Positions 1-8,584 of a stretch of 46,897 nucleotides of DNA are shown here, in pieces. A model generated the notes under the pieces. The model was given only the letters and a program-made list of their open reading frames with translations. It searched no databases and was not told where the DNA came from. This DNA comes from an uncultured Lachnospiraceae bacterium (GTDB lineage: Bacteria > Bacillota > Clostridia > Lachnospirales > Lachnospiraceae): assembly GCA_947626395.1 (NCBI GenBank), contig CANQRU010000029.1, forward strand, positions 1 through 46,897. The letters run 5' to 3'. Positions within the stretch are counted from its first letter, which is position 1. Each line of letters begins with the position of its first letter. Made by a program: the position numbers and the translations under genes.

Positions 1-458
1 CGAAAATGATAACTGAGCCCGTTTTTATTTTCACCAATGATTTTCAGGCCAAGATGCTCTAATATGCCATGCGCCTTGCGATTCTGTTTATCTGAGTATG
101 CTTCAACCCAAAGCGTATCCGGCGGAATGATCTCAAATAAATAAGAATACAACTGACGGAACAGACCTTTGCCCTGATAGCTTTTTTGAAATTGGATCTC
201 ACACATCATAAAGGTTGATGAATACAAAGAATACTCAAAATACCCGACGATTTCGGCAGCATGATAGATTAACACAATTCTGTATGTTTCATCTTGAATC
301 GACGGCGTAACTGCGTTAAGCCAACAGTGAAGATCATATTGATAATCATTTCCGGTTGGCGCAATCAAGCTCATATTGGAATGCAGTATCTGAAAAAGGA
401 TCGGTAGAACATTGTCTGCTTCATTTTTTTCAAGAATACGAAACGATATCATATCCAT
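1..458 (-). CDS. GNAT-family N-acetyltransferase, 3' end outside window
   Basis: An open frame runs from ATG at 456-458 to the left edge without a stop, giving 152 codons. It starts MDMISFRILEKNEADN. About residues 102-112 read YQGKGLFRQLY, a version of the Q/R-x-x-G-x-G/A acetyl-CoA loop. Near the end AYSDKQNRKAHGILEHLGL matches the typical GNAT motif B (N-x-x-A-x-x-x-Y/L-x-x-x-G). The start lies 3 nt after the methyltransferase stop, and a GGGAGGG ribosome site sits inside the end of that gene, so translation is probably coupled. The acceptor substrate is unknown. Base composition is AT-richer than the genes beyond 3 kb. The gene is incomplete only because the window ends. Confidence 0.8.
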   Translation of the reverse strand, partial: MDMISFRILEKNEADNVLPILFQILHSNMSLIAPTGNDYQYDLHCWLNAVTPSIQDETYRIVLIYHAAEIVGYFEYSLYSSTFMMCEIQFQKSYQGKGLFRQLYSYLFEIIPPDTLWVEAYSDKQNRKAHGILEHLGLKIIGENKNGLSYHF

Positions 459-461
459 TGA

Positions 462-1274
462 TCATCTACCCTCCCTTTCCATCTTTTTCCTGACAATAAA
501 CGCCGTATATTTCAACCCGACGTCGACTCCATATCTGGAAGCGGCTTCTCCCAATTCGTTGTCGTCAGCCTGTAAGCTGCGATATTCAAAAACCTTTTCG
601 TAAACGATCTCAAAGCCGTTATTGAGGAATCTGTCCTTCCAGGGCGTCTGATTTTCGAGAAAAATACTCCACGGCTTACGGCCCCATTTTTCAAACAGAT
701 CCAAAATCGCTCCGATATCTGCCCACTCGTTTTCCACAGTGTAAAATACGCCGTCCGCAGCAAGCGTTCTCCGTATTTCTGCGAGCGCCGAAGCATAACC
801 GCTTTCGCCGCTGCGCGAGCTTGAAATGCCGATGAAGCTGCTGTATGCCTTAACGCTGTCCGTCTTAAATGGAATATCAAATATCGAAAACTGCGCGAAG
901 TTCAGCTTATCGCATTCTTCGCCCGCGTCAAGATACTTCTTCCACTCGCTTAAAACAAAGGGATTCGCGTCGGTCGCAAGGCAGGGAAATGCCGGGCTGA
1001 GCTGCCTGATCGACGGAATAAATCCCATTCCGGGACCGCAGGCCAGATCGATCACATATTCCCTGCTGCTTAGCATATCATCAAGCATATGCCGGGAAGC
1101 GCTGTTTTCCAAGAGCCTTTTGCTTTTCCATGAACGGGCAAATTCGCCGCTTCTCCATTTATCAAAATCACTTTTGTCAAAGCAGTCTCCGTCGTTCTCA
1201 TTTCCGAAATAATAAATGCCGTTTTCTTCTTTAGGAGGTTTGTAAAATAAAATCTGCGTAAAAATACTTTCCAT
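462..1274 (-). CDS. class I SAM-dependent methyltransferase
   Basis: 270 aa. Residues about 73-81 (VIDLACGPG) form the glycine-rich SAM-binding motif I, followed by an acidic strand end (ATDANP). Later segments (SSFIGISSSRSG, then AEIRRTLAADGVFYTVENEW) fit motifs II-III of a Rossmann methyltransferase. No signal peptide or membrane segment is seen, so it should be cytoplasmic. The substrate cannot be read from the sequence. It starts 11 nt after the upstream lipoprotein stop and is followed within 3 nt by the GNAT gene, suggesting one transcript of a lipoprotein and two small-molecule-modifying enzymes. The ribosome site (AGAAG) is weak. Confidence 0.8.
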   Translation of the reverse strand: MESIFTQILFYKPPKEENGIYYFGNENDGDCFDKSDFDKWRSGEFARSWKSKRLLENSASRHMLDDMLSSREYVIDLACGPGMGFIPSIRQLSPAFPCLATDANPFVLSEWKKYLDAGEECDKLNFAQFSIFDIPFKTDSVKAYSSFIGISSSRSGESGYASALAEIRRTLAADGVFYTVENEWADIGAILDLFEKWGRKPWSIFLENQTPWKDRFLNNGFEIVYEKVFEYRSLQADDNELGEAASRYGVDVGLKYTAFIVRKKMEREGR

Positions 1275-1285
1275 CGGCCGATCTT

Positions 1286-1837
1286 CTATCCTTCCGTTTT
1301 AATCTGAATCGTATCATCCAGAAATACCAGTTTCCCTGATTCAACCATCTCATCCTGCATAGAAACCCGCTTTTCGACAACAAGGGAGTCTTCTTGCATA
1401 TTGAAAACATAATCAAAATTACCACGATCCGAAAGTTCGTAACTCGCGCCGTCGGCATAATCGTAAATAAGGATCCGGTTATCGATTATTCCTGAACCAA
1501 AGCTTATCGTTGAACATATCTCCGGATTTCCGTCGCCGGTCAAGTCATAGAAATAAATGCTCCATATTGGCATTCCGGTATAAAGTATAGCTGTTTCTTC
1601 CTCAGTCACAGCTTCCAGATATTCGTAATGACAACGGAAGGTAACTCCAGGAAATGCGTCCAGATGATACTCTCTGACGTCGTCCGTAACAGTTTCATCT
1701 CCGTGAAGACAGTCAAACCACTTGATTACACCGTCAGAATCTGAGGGTTCAGCGCTCTCAGATACAGGCGCTTTCTTACAGCCTGCCAATGACATTGAAA
1801 GTGCGAAACAAATTATGACGGCGATGATCTTTCTCAC
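1286..1837 (-). CDS. small predicted lipoprotein, GTG start
   Basis: 183 aa from a GTG at 1835-1837 preceded by AAAGGAGATGCC, a better-placed ribosome site than the TTG codon further upstream at 1861. The first 20 residues form a lipoprotein signal with lipobox LAGC, so the mature protein should be lipid-anchored outside the membrane. The segment YFYDLTGDGNPEICST resembles a single FG-GAP/VCBS-like calcium-type repeat (D-x-T-x-D-G-x-x-E). The C-terminal half is acidic. No enzyme motif is visible. It lies 20 nt after the LprI-type lipoprotein gene and 11 nt before the methyltransferase, so it is probably cotranscribed with both. Function unknown. Confidence 0.72.
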   Translation of the reverse strand: MRKIIAVIICFALSMSLAGCKKAPVSESAEPSDSDGVIKWFDCLHGDETVTDDVREYHLDAFPGVTFRCHYEYLEAVTEEETAILYTGMPIWSIYFYDLTGDGNPEICSTISFGSGIIDNRILIYDYADGASYELSDRGNFDYVFNMQEDSLVVEKRVSMQDEMVESGKLVFLDDTIQIKTEG

Positions 1838-1857
1838 GGCATCTCCTTTCAGTTCTT

Positions 1858-3045
1858 TCAATCAAACTTCGCATATTCCGCCAGCTCATACGCCCGTTCG
1901 CGGGTCAGCTCCGCCGCCTTGCTGTTCATCACCAGGCTCTGCATGGAACCGCCTTCGTATTCGGCGCCGGCTTCCTTAATCGCCGCTTCCTTCCCGGTGA
2001 TCCAGGCCCGTTCTTCCACTGTCAGCTGATCCATAAGCTCCGGATTCAGATTCGCTTTCATGATCCCCCAGATCACATTCAGTGTATCATCCCAGACCTG
2101 ATAGATCTGCCCGGATATCTCGTTCATATCCGCCTGCGACGCCGCTTTCTGAAGTTCTGCTTCCAGATCAGCCGCCTGCTCCTCGGTCGCGGCGATCTCC
2201 GCGGCGATCCGGTCATATACCGACGCATACTCCTGATACAGATAGCTGGAGAATCCATCGCCCTCAGCCTCATTATAAAGGCCGTAGAACCCCAGGGTAT
2301 CGCCCTGTATATCCCAGTGAACCCAGTTTACGTAATCTTCGGGCAGATCGGCCACCCGCGATTCCGGCAGATACAGATAAAGATCCTTTGCGCCGTCCAG
2401 GCCATAAGCCTCCGTATAGATGTAGTGGATCTGTTCCTCGGTGTTGATCTCCTCTCCGATTCCGTAAGGGTACTCGATCGACTCGATCTGAAATACATAC
2501 GTGGTCTCATTCACCATCTCCGGCTCCGTAAATTTCCCGGAAAAATCGCAGTAATACAGGGTTCCATTGGAATAACCCTCCCCCGTATCTCCCATATCCG
2601 CGTCCTGATAATGACCGTCAAAGGTTCCGTCCGCGTGGATATCCATCGCCGTGTACCAGGCTCCCGCGCCGCTGCTGAAATAGAACTCCCATCCCGCCAC
2701 GTCCGCGAACGGGAATGAGCCTGCATCCTCCGCGGTCATCTTTCCGTCCGTTACATCAGCGGCATCGCCGTCAGCCGCCGGCTGTCCCGCCGCATCCCCG
2801 GCAGACGGCTGACTATCAGACTGTCCGCCTTCCTGCGGCACAGTACTGTCGGCCGGAATATCACCGGCAGGTGTCTGAACGCCGTCCTCCTCCTCCGCAG
2901 ACTGCTTTTCGGCTGCTTCAGTCTGCGCCTGCGTCTCCGCTCCTGTCAGTTCGGAAGATACCTCGATCCGTTCATAAGTATTTCCGCATCCGGCAAGACT
3001 TCCCAGAAGCAAAGTTCCCGCGATAACCGACAATATTTTTCTCAT
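1858..3045 (-). CDS. lipoprotein with C-terminal LprI/DUF1311-like domain
   Basis: 395 aa from the ATG at 3043-3045, which has GGAG six bases upstream. An in-frame ATG 12 nt earlier would add a few residues ahead of the signal. The signal peptide ends in lipobox LAGC. Residues about 20-100 are low-complexity Ala/Asp/Gln/Glu, typical of a surface linker. A middle domain (about 110-280) is Gly/Tyr/Asp-rich and of unknown type. The C-terminal 80 residues carry the LprI pattern: WDDTLNVIWGIM, then LTVEERAWITGKEAAI, a GGS, and TRERAYELAEY. LprI of Mycobacterium is a lysozyme inhibitor; many homologues are uncharacterised, so that role is only possible here. Confidence 0.72.
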   Translation of the reverse strand: MRKILSVIAGTLLLGSLAGCGNTYERIEVSSELTGAETQAQTEAAEKQSAEEEDGVQTPAGDIPADSTVPQEGGQSDSQPSAGDAAGQPAADGDAADVTDGKMTAEDAGSFPFADVAGWEFYFSSGAGAWYTAMDIHADGTFDGHYQDADMGDTGEGYSNGTLYYCDFSGKFTEPEMVNETTYVFQIESIEYPYGIGEEINTEEQIHYIYTEAYGLDGAKDLYLYLPESRVADLPEDYVNWVHWDIQGDTLGFYGLYNEAEGDGFSSYLYQEYASVYDRIAAEIAATEEQAADLEAELQKAASQADMNEISGQIYQVWDDTLNVIWGIMKANLNPELMDQLTVEERAWITGKEAAIKEAGAEYEGGSMQSLVMNSKAAELTRERAYELAEYAKFD

Positions 3046-3199
3046 AATTTTCTCCATTCCGTCCAAGCATCTCCAATTCTGCCCGGACATTCTCCGCCAA
3101 CGCCAGACAGACCGCTACTCTCTGGAACTATCATAGCATATTACCGGCAGAAATTTTTTTCTTTTTCCTTAAATTTTATCAAAACCTTCTGTCAAAAAA

Positions 3200-3242
3200 C
3201 CGCGCTTATCGGGAACCGTAATATCAGTGCCGATAAGCGCGG
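3200..3242 (-). terminator. intrinsic terminator of the ABC exporter operon
   Basis: A perfect 13-bp inverted repeat (CCGCGCTTATCGG at 3200-3212 and its complement at 3230-3242) with a 17-nt loop. Read on the minus strand it is followed at once by TTTTTTG. It lies about 60 nt after the stop of the downstream ABC half-transporter gene. Confidence 0.85.
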
Positions 3243-3302
3243 AAATTTGCCTGCGGTGCGTTTATGTCTGTACCCTTTGCCGTACGAAAAGCACCCGGCG
3301 GC

Positions 3303-5180
3303 TTAAGTCGCCGCGAACTGGCTGTTATAAAGCCGGGCGTAGAACCCGCCGCGCGCCAGCAGTTCCTCGTGCTTCCCCTGCTCGACGATGCGGCCGTCCC
3401 GCATGACCAGGATCACATCCGCCTCGCGGATCGTGGACAGTCGGTGGGCGACGATGAAGCTGGTACGCCCCTCCATCATCTTGGCAAATGCTTTCTGGAT
3501 CCGGATCTCGGTCCGCGTATCGATGGAGGACGTGGCCTCGTCCAGGATCAGCATCGGCGGCAGGCACAGCATCACGCGAGCGATACACAGCAGCTGCTTC
3601 TGCCCCTGGGACAGATTGCCGCCGTCCTCGGAGATCACCGTGTCATAGCCCTGCGGCATACGCCGGATAAAGGAATGGGCGTGGGCTTCTTTCGCCGCCC
3701 GGATCACCTCTTCCTCCGTGGCGTCCGGCTTGCCGTAAGCGATATTCTCCCGGATCGTGCCGGATTTGAGCCAGGTCTCCTGCAGAACCATGCCGTAATT
3801 GGCCCGCAGACTTCTTCTGGTCATCCTGCGAATATCGTGTCCGTCCACCCGTACCGCGCCGGAGTCTGCATCGTAGAAACGCATCAGCAGGTTGATGACC
3901 GTGCTCTTGCCGCAGCCGGTGGGACCGACGATGGCGATCCGCTGGCCCGGCTTCACGTCCAGGTTGAAATTCTCGATCAGCTTCACATCGCTCCGATAGG
4001 AGAAATACACATGATCCATTGCCACGCTTCCGTCCGCCTGCTGAAGCTCCACTGCGTCCGCGGGCTCCGGCGAAAGCGGCTCCTCGTCGATCAGTTCAAA
4101 GACCCGCGCGGCGGAAGCAAGCGCGTTCTGCAGCTCCGTCACCACGCCGGAGATCTCATTGAACGGCTTCGTGTACTGATTGGCGTAGCTTAAGAAAATG
4201 GACAGCTGTCCCACGGACAAAAGGCCCCGCACCGCCGCCAGCGCGCCCACGACGCCGACGCTGGCGTAGACCACGCTGTTGACGAACCGGGTGCACGGAT
4301 TGGTGATCGAAGAGAAAAAGGTGGCGCGAAGGCTGTAGCCCCGAAGCCTCTCATTGATCTCCTCGAACTGCTCCTGGGCCTCGTCCTCATGGCCGAAGGC
4401 CTGGACGATCTTCTGATTGCCCAGCATCTCGTCCACCAGCGACGTCAGCTCTCCTCTGGTCTCCGACTGTTTCCGGAACATGACGTAAGTCCTCTTCGCG
4501 ATGTAACTGGCCACCACAAGGGAAACCGGCGTCACGAAGACAACGACGATCGCGATGCGGTAATTGATGACGAACATGAACCCCAGCGTCCCCAGGATCG
4601 TGATCACGCCGGTGAACAGCTGCGTAAAGCCCATCAGAAGTCCTTCGGAGAACTGGTCGATGTCCGCGATGATGCGGCTGATCACATCTCCCGACGGATG
4701 GGAATCGATATAGCGCAGAGGCAGCACCTCCAGATGGCCGAATGCCCTCGTGCGGATATCCTTGACCACCTGATAGGTGATCCGGTTATTGATATGGTTC
4801 ATCAGCCACTGGGCGGCGCCGGTTACGGCTACTACCACCGCCATCCGGTACAGGATAGTCCTGATACCGGCGAAATCCACATTGCCCGGCGCGATGATCA
4901 GGTCCACGGCGTCGCCCACCAGGATCGGCGCGTAGAGCGTGGCGGCCACGGTGACGCCCGCCAACAGAAGCGACACCAGCACCCACCATTTATAATTGCC
5001 GATATAGGCAAGAACGCGTTTGATCGTGGAACGATGCTGAAGCAGCTGCGCGGACGCCCTGCTTTTGGCTGGCTTCTGCGCCTTTTCCGCGTCTGTTTCT
5101 TTCTTAGACAACTTTTGCGTCTTGACCGCATCTGTTTCTTTCACAGTCGGCTTCTGTAATTGGTCGTTCTTCTCAGCCAT
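3303..5180 (-). CDS. ABC exporter half-transporter (TMD-NBD), canonical Walker B
   Basis: 625 aa, the usual size for an ABC half-exporter with a six-helix membrane domain (about 50-340) and a nucleotide-binding domain (about 375-620). An unusual Lys-rich N-terminal tail of about 45 residues repeats the pattern KETDA twice. The NBD shows Walker A GPTGCGKST, a variant signature LSQGQ, Walker B MLILDEATSSID with the catalytic Glu, and the switch His in VAHRLST. The start overlaps the preceding half-transporter by 8 bp, which indicates a translationally coupled heterodimer. Family knowledge points to ATP-driven export of drugs, lipids or peptides; the substrate is not indicated. Confidence 0.93.
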   Translation of the reverse strand: MAEKNDQLQKPTVKETDAVKTQKLSKKETDAEKAQKPAKSRASAQLLQHRSTIKRVLAYIGNYKWWVLVSLLLAGVTVAATLYAPILVGDAVDLIIAPGNVDFAGIRTILYRMAVVVAVTGAAQWLMNHINNRITYQVVKDIRTRAFGHLEVLPLRYIDSHPSGDVISRIIADIDQFSEGLLMGFTQLFTGVITILGTLGFMFVINYRIAIVVVFVTPVSLVVASYIAKRTYVMFRKQSETRGELTSLVDEMLGNQKIVQAFGHEDEAQEQFEEINERLRGYSLRATFFSSITNPCTRFVNSVVYASVGVVGALAAVRGLLSVGQLSIFLSYANQYTKPFNEISGVVTELQNALASAARVFELIDEEPLSPEPADAVELQQADGSVAMDHVYFSYRSDVKLIENFNLDVKPGQRIAIVGPTGCGKSTVINLLMRFYDADSGAVRVDGHDIRRMTRRSLRANYGMVLQETWLKSGTIRENIAYGKPDATEEEVIRAAKEAHAHSFIRRMPQGYDTVISEDGGNLSQGQKQLLCIARVMLCLPPMLILDEATSSIDTRTEIRIQKAFAKMMEGRTSFIVAHRLSTIREADVILVMRDGRIVEQGKHEELLARGGFYARLYNSQFAAT

Positions 5181-7008
5181 GCGCCCTCACCTCCTTCTCC
5201 GACAGCTGGGACAGGCAGATCTCCCGGTAGACCTCGCAGGTATCGAAGAGTTCCTCGTGGGTTCCCTGCCCTACTAACTGCCCGTCGTCCAATACCAATA
5301 TCTTATCCGCGTTCCGGATCGTGGTCGCCCGCTGCGATACCAGGAACACAGTCATATTCTTCGTATTCTCCCGGATCGCCTTCCGAAGCGCCGCGTCTGT
5401 CGCGAAATCCAGAGCCGACGCGCTGTCGTCCAGGATCAGGATCTCCGGCCGGCGCACCAGGGCGCGGGCAATGGTCAGGCGCTGGCGCTGGCCGCCGGAC
5501 AGATTCCGGCCGCCCTGTTCTACAGGCAGATCCAGTCCCTGTTCTTTGGAATCCACGAACTCCCTGGCCTGAGCAATGTCAAGCGCCCGGTAGATCTCCT
5601 CGTCCGTGGCGTCCGCCTTGCCCCAGAGCATATTTTCACGGAGCGTCCCTTTGAAAAGCACGGCCTTCTGCGGCACCACGCCGATCCTGTCCCGCAGCTG
5701 CCCGACCGGATAATCGCGCACATCCGTGCCGTCGATCCGGACAGATCCATTTGTCACATCATAGAAACGCGGGATCAGGTTCACCAGCGTCGATTTGCCG
5801 GAACCGGTACCGCCGATAACGCCGATGGTCTGGCCGCTCATGGCGGTGAAGCTGATATCGGACAGGGACGCCTCCTGCGCGCCTGCGTAGCAGAAATCCA
5901 TGTTGGTAAATTCTACTTTCGGAACCGCGGCCGGTACTCCAGCGGCCTTCCCGGACTCTGCCGAAGTCCTATCTCGTCCTTCAGCATCTGCAGCGGAAAT
6001 ATCCGCACTTACGCGGGCCTTCTCCGCTTCCGTCACGATCTTTCCATGGTTCTGCTCCTTAATACTCCCCTCCACGTCAAACACCGCGCTGATGCGGTTG
6101 GCGCAGGCCAGAGACTTGGAGATCGTAATGATCAGGTTCGCCAGTTTGACCAGTTCCACCAGGATCTGCGACATATAATTGACAAGAGCCACCACCTCGC
6201 CCTGGGTGATGATTCCCTCGTCCACCTCCCACGCGCCGGTCCAGACCAGCACGATGGTCGCAGCGTTCACAATAATATAAGTCGCCGGATTCATAAGCGC
6301 CGATACCTTTCCCACAAAGACCTGGGAACGGACCAGCAGATCATTTTCCTCGTCAAATTTCTTAATCTCGTCCGGCTGCCGGTTAAAGGCGCGCACGACT
6401 CGCGCGCCCAGAAGGTTTTCTCGGGTCGTCAAAAGCACCCGGTCCAGCTGCCGCTGCACCTTCTTATAGAGCGGCATACTCACGAGCAGCACGCCGAAGA
6501 CTACCACCGACAGAAGCGGAATCGCCACGACGAAGATCATCGCCGCCCGCACATTGACCGTGAACGCCATGACCATGGCGCCGAACACGATAAACGGCGA
6601 ACGCAGGAAAAGCCGCAGGACCAGATTCACGCCGGACTGCACCTGATTGATATCGCTGGTGATCCGGGTGATCAGCGTCGAAGTTCCGATGGTATCGATC
6701 TCCCGATAGGACAGGCTGTTGATATGCTTAAACAGTTCGTTGCGCACCGCCGTCCCGAAGCCCGCCGCCGCCTTTGCGGAGAAATACTGGGCTGTCAGCG
6801 AGAAGGCCAGGCCGATCAGTCCCAGCAGGACCAGCACGCCTCCCATTTTCAGGATCTGGCCGGTATCCCGGTTATGGATGCCCACATCGATGATCTGCGC
6901 CATGACAAGAGGCACCAGCAAGTCGAACATGGCCTCCGTCATTTTCAGAAGCGGAGCCAGGATACTCTCCAGTTTATACTTTTTCAGGTACTTCAGCAGT
7001 TTCCACAT
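5173..7008 (-). CDS. ABC exporter half-transporter (TMD-NBD), degenerate Walker B
   Basis: 611 aa from ATG 7006-7008 with GGAGG upstream (GCGGAGGTTTTTATG). Membrane domain about 15-310; linker about 325-375 is Ala/Glu-rich; NBD about 380-605. Walker A is GGTGSGKST, the signature LSGGQRQRL is canonical, but Walker B reads ILILDDSASALD, with Asp where the catalytic Glu normally stands, and the switch position reads VSQRATT, with Gln for His. This one is therefore the degenerate partner, while the second subunit carries the Glu and a weakened LSQGQ signature. That is the pattern of heterodimeric exporters such as TM287/288 and BmrCD. The promoter region holds an inverted repeat touching the ribosome site. 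Confidence 0.93.
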   Translation of the reverse strand: MWKLLKYLKKYKLESILAPLLKMTEAMFDLLVPLVMAQIIDVGIHNRDTGQILKMGGVLVLLGLIGLAFSLTAQYFSAKAAAGFGTAVRNELFKHINSLSYREIDTIGTSTLITRITSDINQVQSGVNLVLRLFLRSPFIVFGAMVMAFTVNVRAAMIFVVAIPLLSVVVFGVLLVSMPLYKKVQRQLDRVLLTTRENLLGARVVRAFNRQPDEIKKFDEENDLLVRSQVFVGKVSALMNPATYIIVNAATIVLVWTGAWEVDEGIITQGEVVALVNYMSQILVELVKLANLIITISKSLACANRISAVFDVEGSIKEQNHGKIVTEAEKARVSADISAADAEGRDRTSAESGKAAGVPAAVPKVEFTNMDFCYAGAQEASLSDISFTAMSGQTIGVIGGTGSGKSTLVNLIPRFYDVTNGSVRIDGTDVRDYPVGQLRDRIGVVPQKAVLFKGTLRENMLWGKADATDEEIYRALDIAQAREFVDSKEQGLDLPVEQGGRNLSGGQRQRLTIARALVRRPEILILDDSASALDFATDAALRKAIRENTKNMTVFLVSQRATTIRNADKILVLDDGQLVGQGTHEELFDTCEVYREICLSQLSEKEVRAHG

Positions 7009-7014
7009 AAAAAC

Positions 7015-7078
7015 CTCCGCAGGGGTATTTTCACAAATTCCTCTGCGGAGATTATACCAAATATTCCGGATATTACAA
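7015..7078 (-). promoter_or_regulatory. ABC exporter promoter with inverted repeat over +1 and RBS
   Basis: Minus-strand -10 TATAAT (7051-7056) extended by TG, and -35 TTGTAA (7073-7078) at 16 bp. CTGCGGAG at 7043-7050 and CTCCGCAG at 7015-7022 form an 8-bp inverted repeat with a 20-nt gap. One arm lies at the expected start of transcription and the other contains the GGAGG ribosome site. It could be a repressor operator or, if the start is slightly upstream, an RNA hairpin that hides the ribosome site. Confidence 0.6.
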
Positions 7079-7173
7079 GGCAAAACTGCCTTTTCACGTC
7101 AGGTTTCGCGTTATTTCATTCTTAGTTCTTTCAAATTCACTTTCGAAACGTCAGCACATCCTATAGCCTTCGC

Positions 7174-8481
7174 TTAATCTTCTACATCAAAATTCTCCAG
7201 CAGCGTCTTCTTCCTCTCCGGCCGGTTGTCGCCGTGGCGAACCATGGACATGGTCACCATCGCCATCACCGTGAAGACGCAGGCATAGGGGAACAGCGTC
7301 CGGTACGAAACGTACTGCAGAAACGCCCCCGACAAAATCGGCGTGAAGATCTGGGCCGACATGGAAAATGTATAGTAAAGGCCGGTGTATTTGCCCACAT
7401 CGCCCGCCTTGCACATCTCCACAACCATCGGCAGCGAGTTGACGCTGACCGCCGCCCAGCCCATGCCGATCAGCACGAAACCGACATTGATCGCCGGATG
7501 GAACTCCTGAAAGAAGATCGCCGCGAAGAAGCTGATGAACATCAGCGCAAGCCCGCCCAGGATACACACCTTCCTGCCGAATTTCGCGGAAATGATCCCG
7601 ATCGGGATGTAGCCGATGATCGCGGAAACCGTCGCCACCATCAGGCAGTTGGCGAAGCCTCCGCCCGCCATTCCCCACACCACACGGGCGTAGCGGGAAA
7701 ATGCAGTCGTGACCGCGTTGTACGCCATAAACCATAGAAAGATCGACAGAAGGATCATCACCAGACTGCGGCGCACATCCGGAGCGAGGCGGGTGCGGCC
7801 CGCGGCAGCGTCTGATGTACGGGCCTCTGCCGGAGAAATTACATCCTCCGGCTCCGCATCCCCGTCCTCGATCAGAACTTCCGCCGCCAGTTTCTTCTCC
7901 CGGATCGTACAGACCAGCACGACTACCGCCAGCACCATGATAAACGCCACGCCCAGGAATACCGGCGTATAATCCGATTTTCCATCGTCCTTCAGCAGCA
8001 CGCTGATCAGGATCAGCGTATAGACGCCGCCGATGGCTCCCATCAGATTAATGATGGCGTTGGCCTGGCTTCGCAGCGGCTTCGGCGTCAGGTCCGGCAT
8101 CAGCGCCACCGCCGGCGACCGATAGAGTCCCATGGCGATCAGCAGGAACAGAAGACTTCCGACAAAAAGTCCAAGATTCCCCAGATTATCCGCCAGAGGC
8201 AGAAGCATCATAAACGCCACGGCCAGCGCCGTGCCGACCACGATAAACGGCGTCCGCCTGCCGAACCGCGTGTCCGCCTTATCCGAAAGCGAACCGAGAA
8301 GCGGCAGCAGGAACACGGCCAGCACGTTGTCGGCGGCCATGATCATGCCGGTGATCGTCTCGTTCAGATGAAACGTCCCCTGCAGGATCAGCGGAACGAT
8401 ATTGTCGTACATCTGCCAGAAAGCCGAGATCGACAGAAACGCCAGTCCGATAAAAAATGTTCTTTTGTAATTCAGTTTCAT
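7174..8481 (-). CDS. MFS transporter, SLC45/sugar-cation symporter-like
   Basis: 435 aa. The ATG at 8479-8481 is preferred over a GTG six bases upstream because AGGAGAGG is then correctly spaced. Twelve membrane segments are predicted from the hydrophobic pattern, with a long polar loop (about 205-240) between halves. Residues about 65-78 (GSLSDKADTRFGRRTPF) match the loop 2-3 MFS motif in its SLC45/SUT-like form, where D-x-x-x-x-R-x-G-R-R-P/T is conserved. Proteins of this type carry disaccharides or related solutes with a cation, but the substrate is not indicated. It follows the XRE-type regulator by 103 nt on the same strand and may be under its control. Confidence 0.85.
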   Translation of the reverse strand: MKLNYKRTFFIGLAFLSISAFWQMYDNIVPLILQGTFHLNETITGMIMAADNVLAVFLLPLLGSLSDKADTRFGRRTPFIVVGTALAVAFMMLLPLADNLGNLGLFVGSLLFLLIAMGLYRSPAVALMPDLTPKPLRSQANAIINLMGAIGGVYTLILISVLLKDDGKSDYTPVFLGVAFIMVLAVVVLVCTIREKKLAAEVLIEDGDAEPEDVISPAEARTSDAAAGRTRLAPDVRRSLVMILLSIFLWFMAYNAVTTAFSRYARVVWGMAGGGFANCLMVATVSAIIGYIPIGIISAKFGRKVCILGGLALMFISFFAAIFFQEFHPAINVGFVLIGMGWAAVSVNSLPMVVEMCKAGDVGKYTGLYYTFSMSAQIFTPILSGAFLQYVSYRTLFPYACVFTVMAMVTMSMVRHGDNRPERKKTLLENFDVED

Positions 8482-8584
8482 TTGCACCCTCTCCTAAATA
8501 TACCCGTACCAAGTTGCTTTGCTGCATTTTCCCGGCCATTCCCCTGCCGGTTTTTTCCTTCTGCCCGGTCATTCCCCCTTTGTT

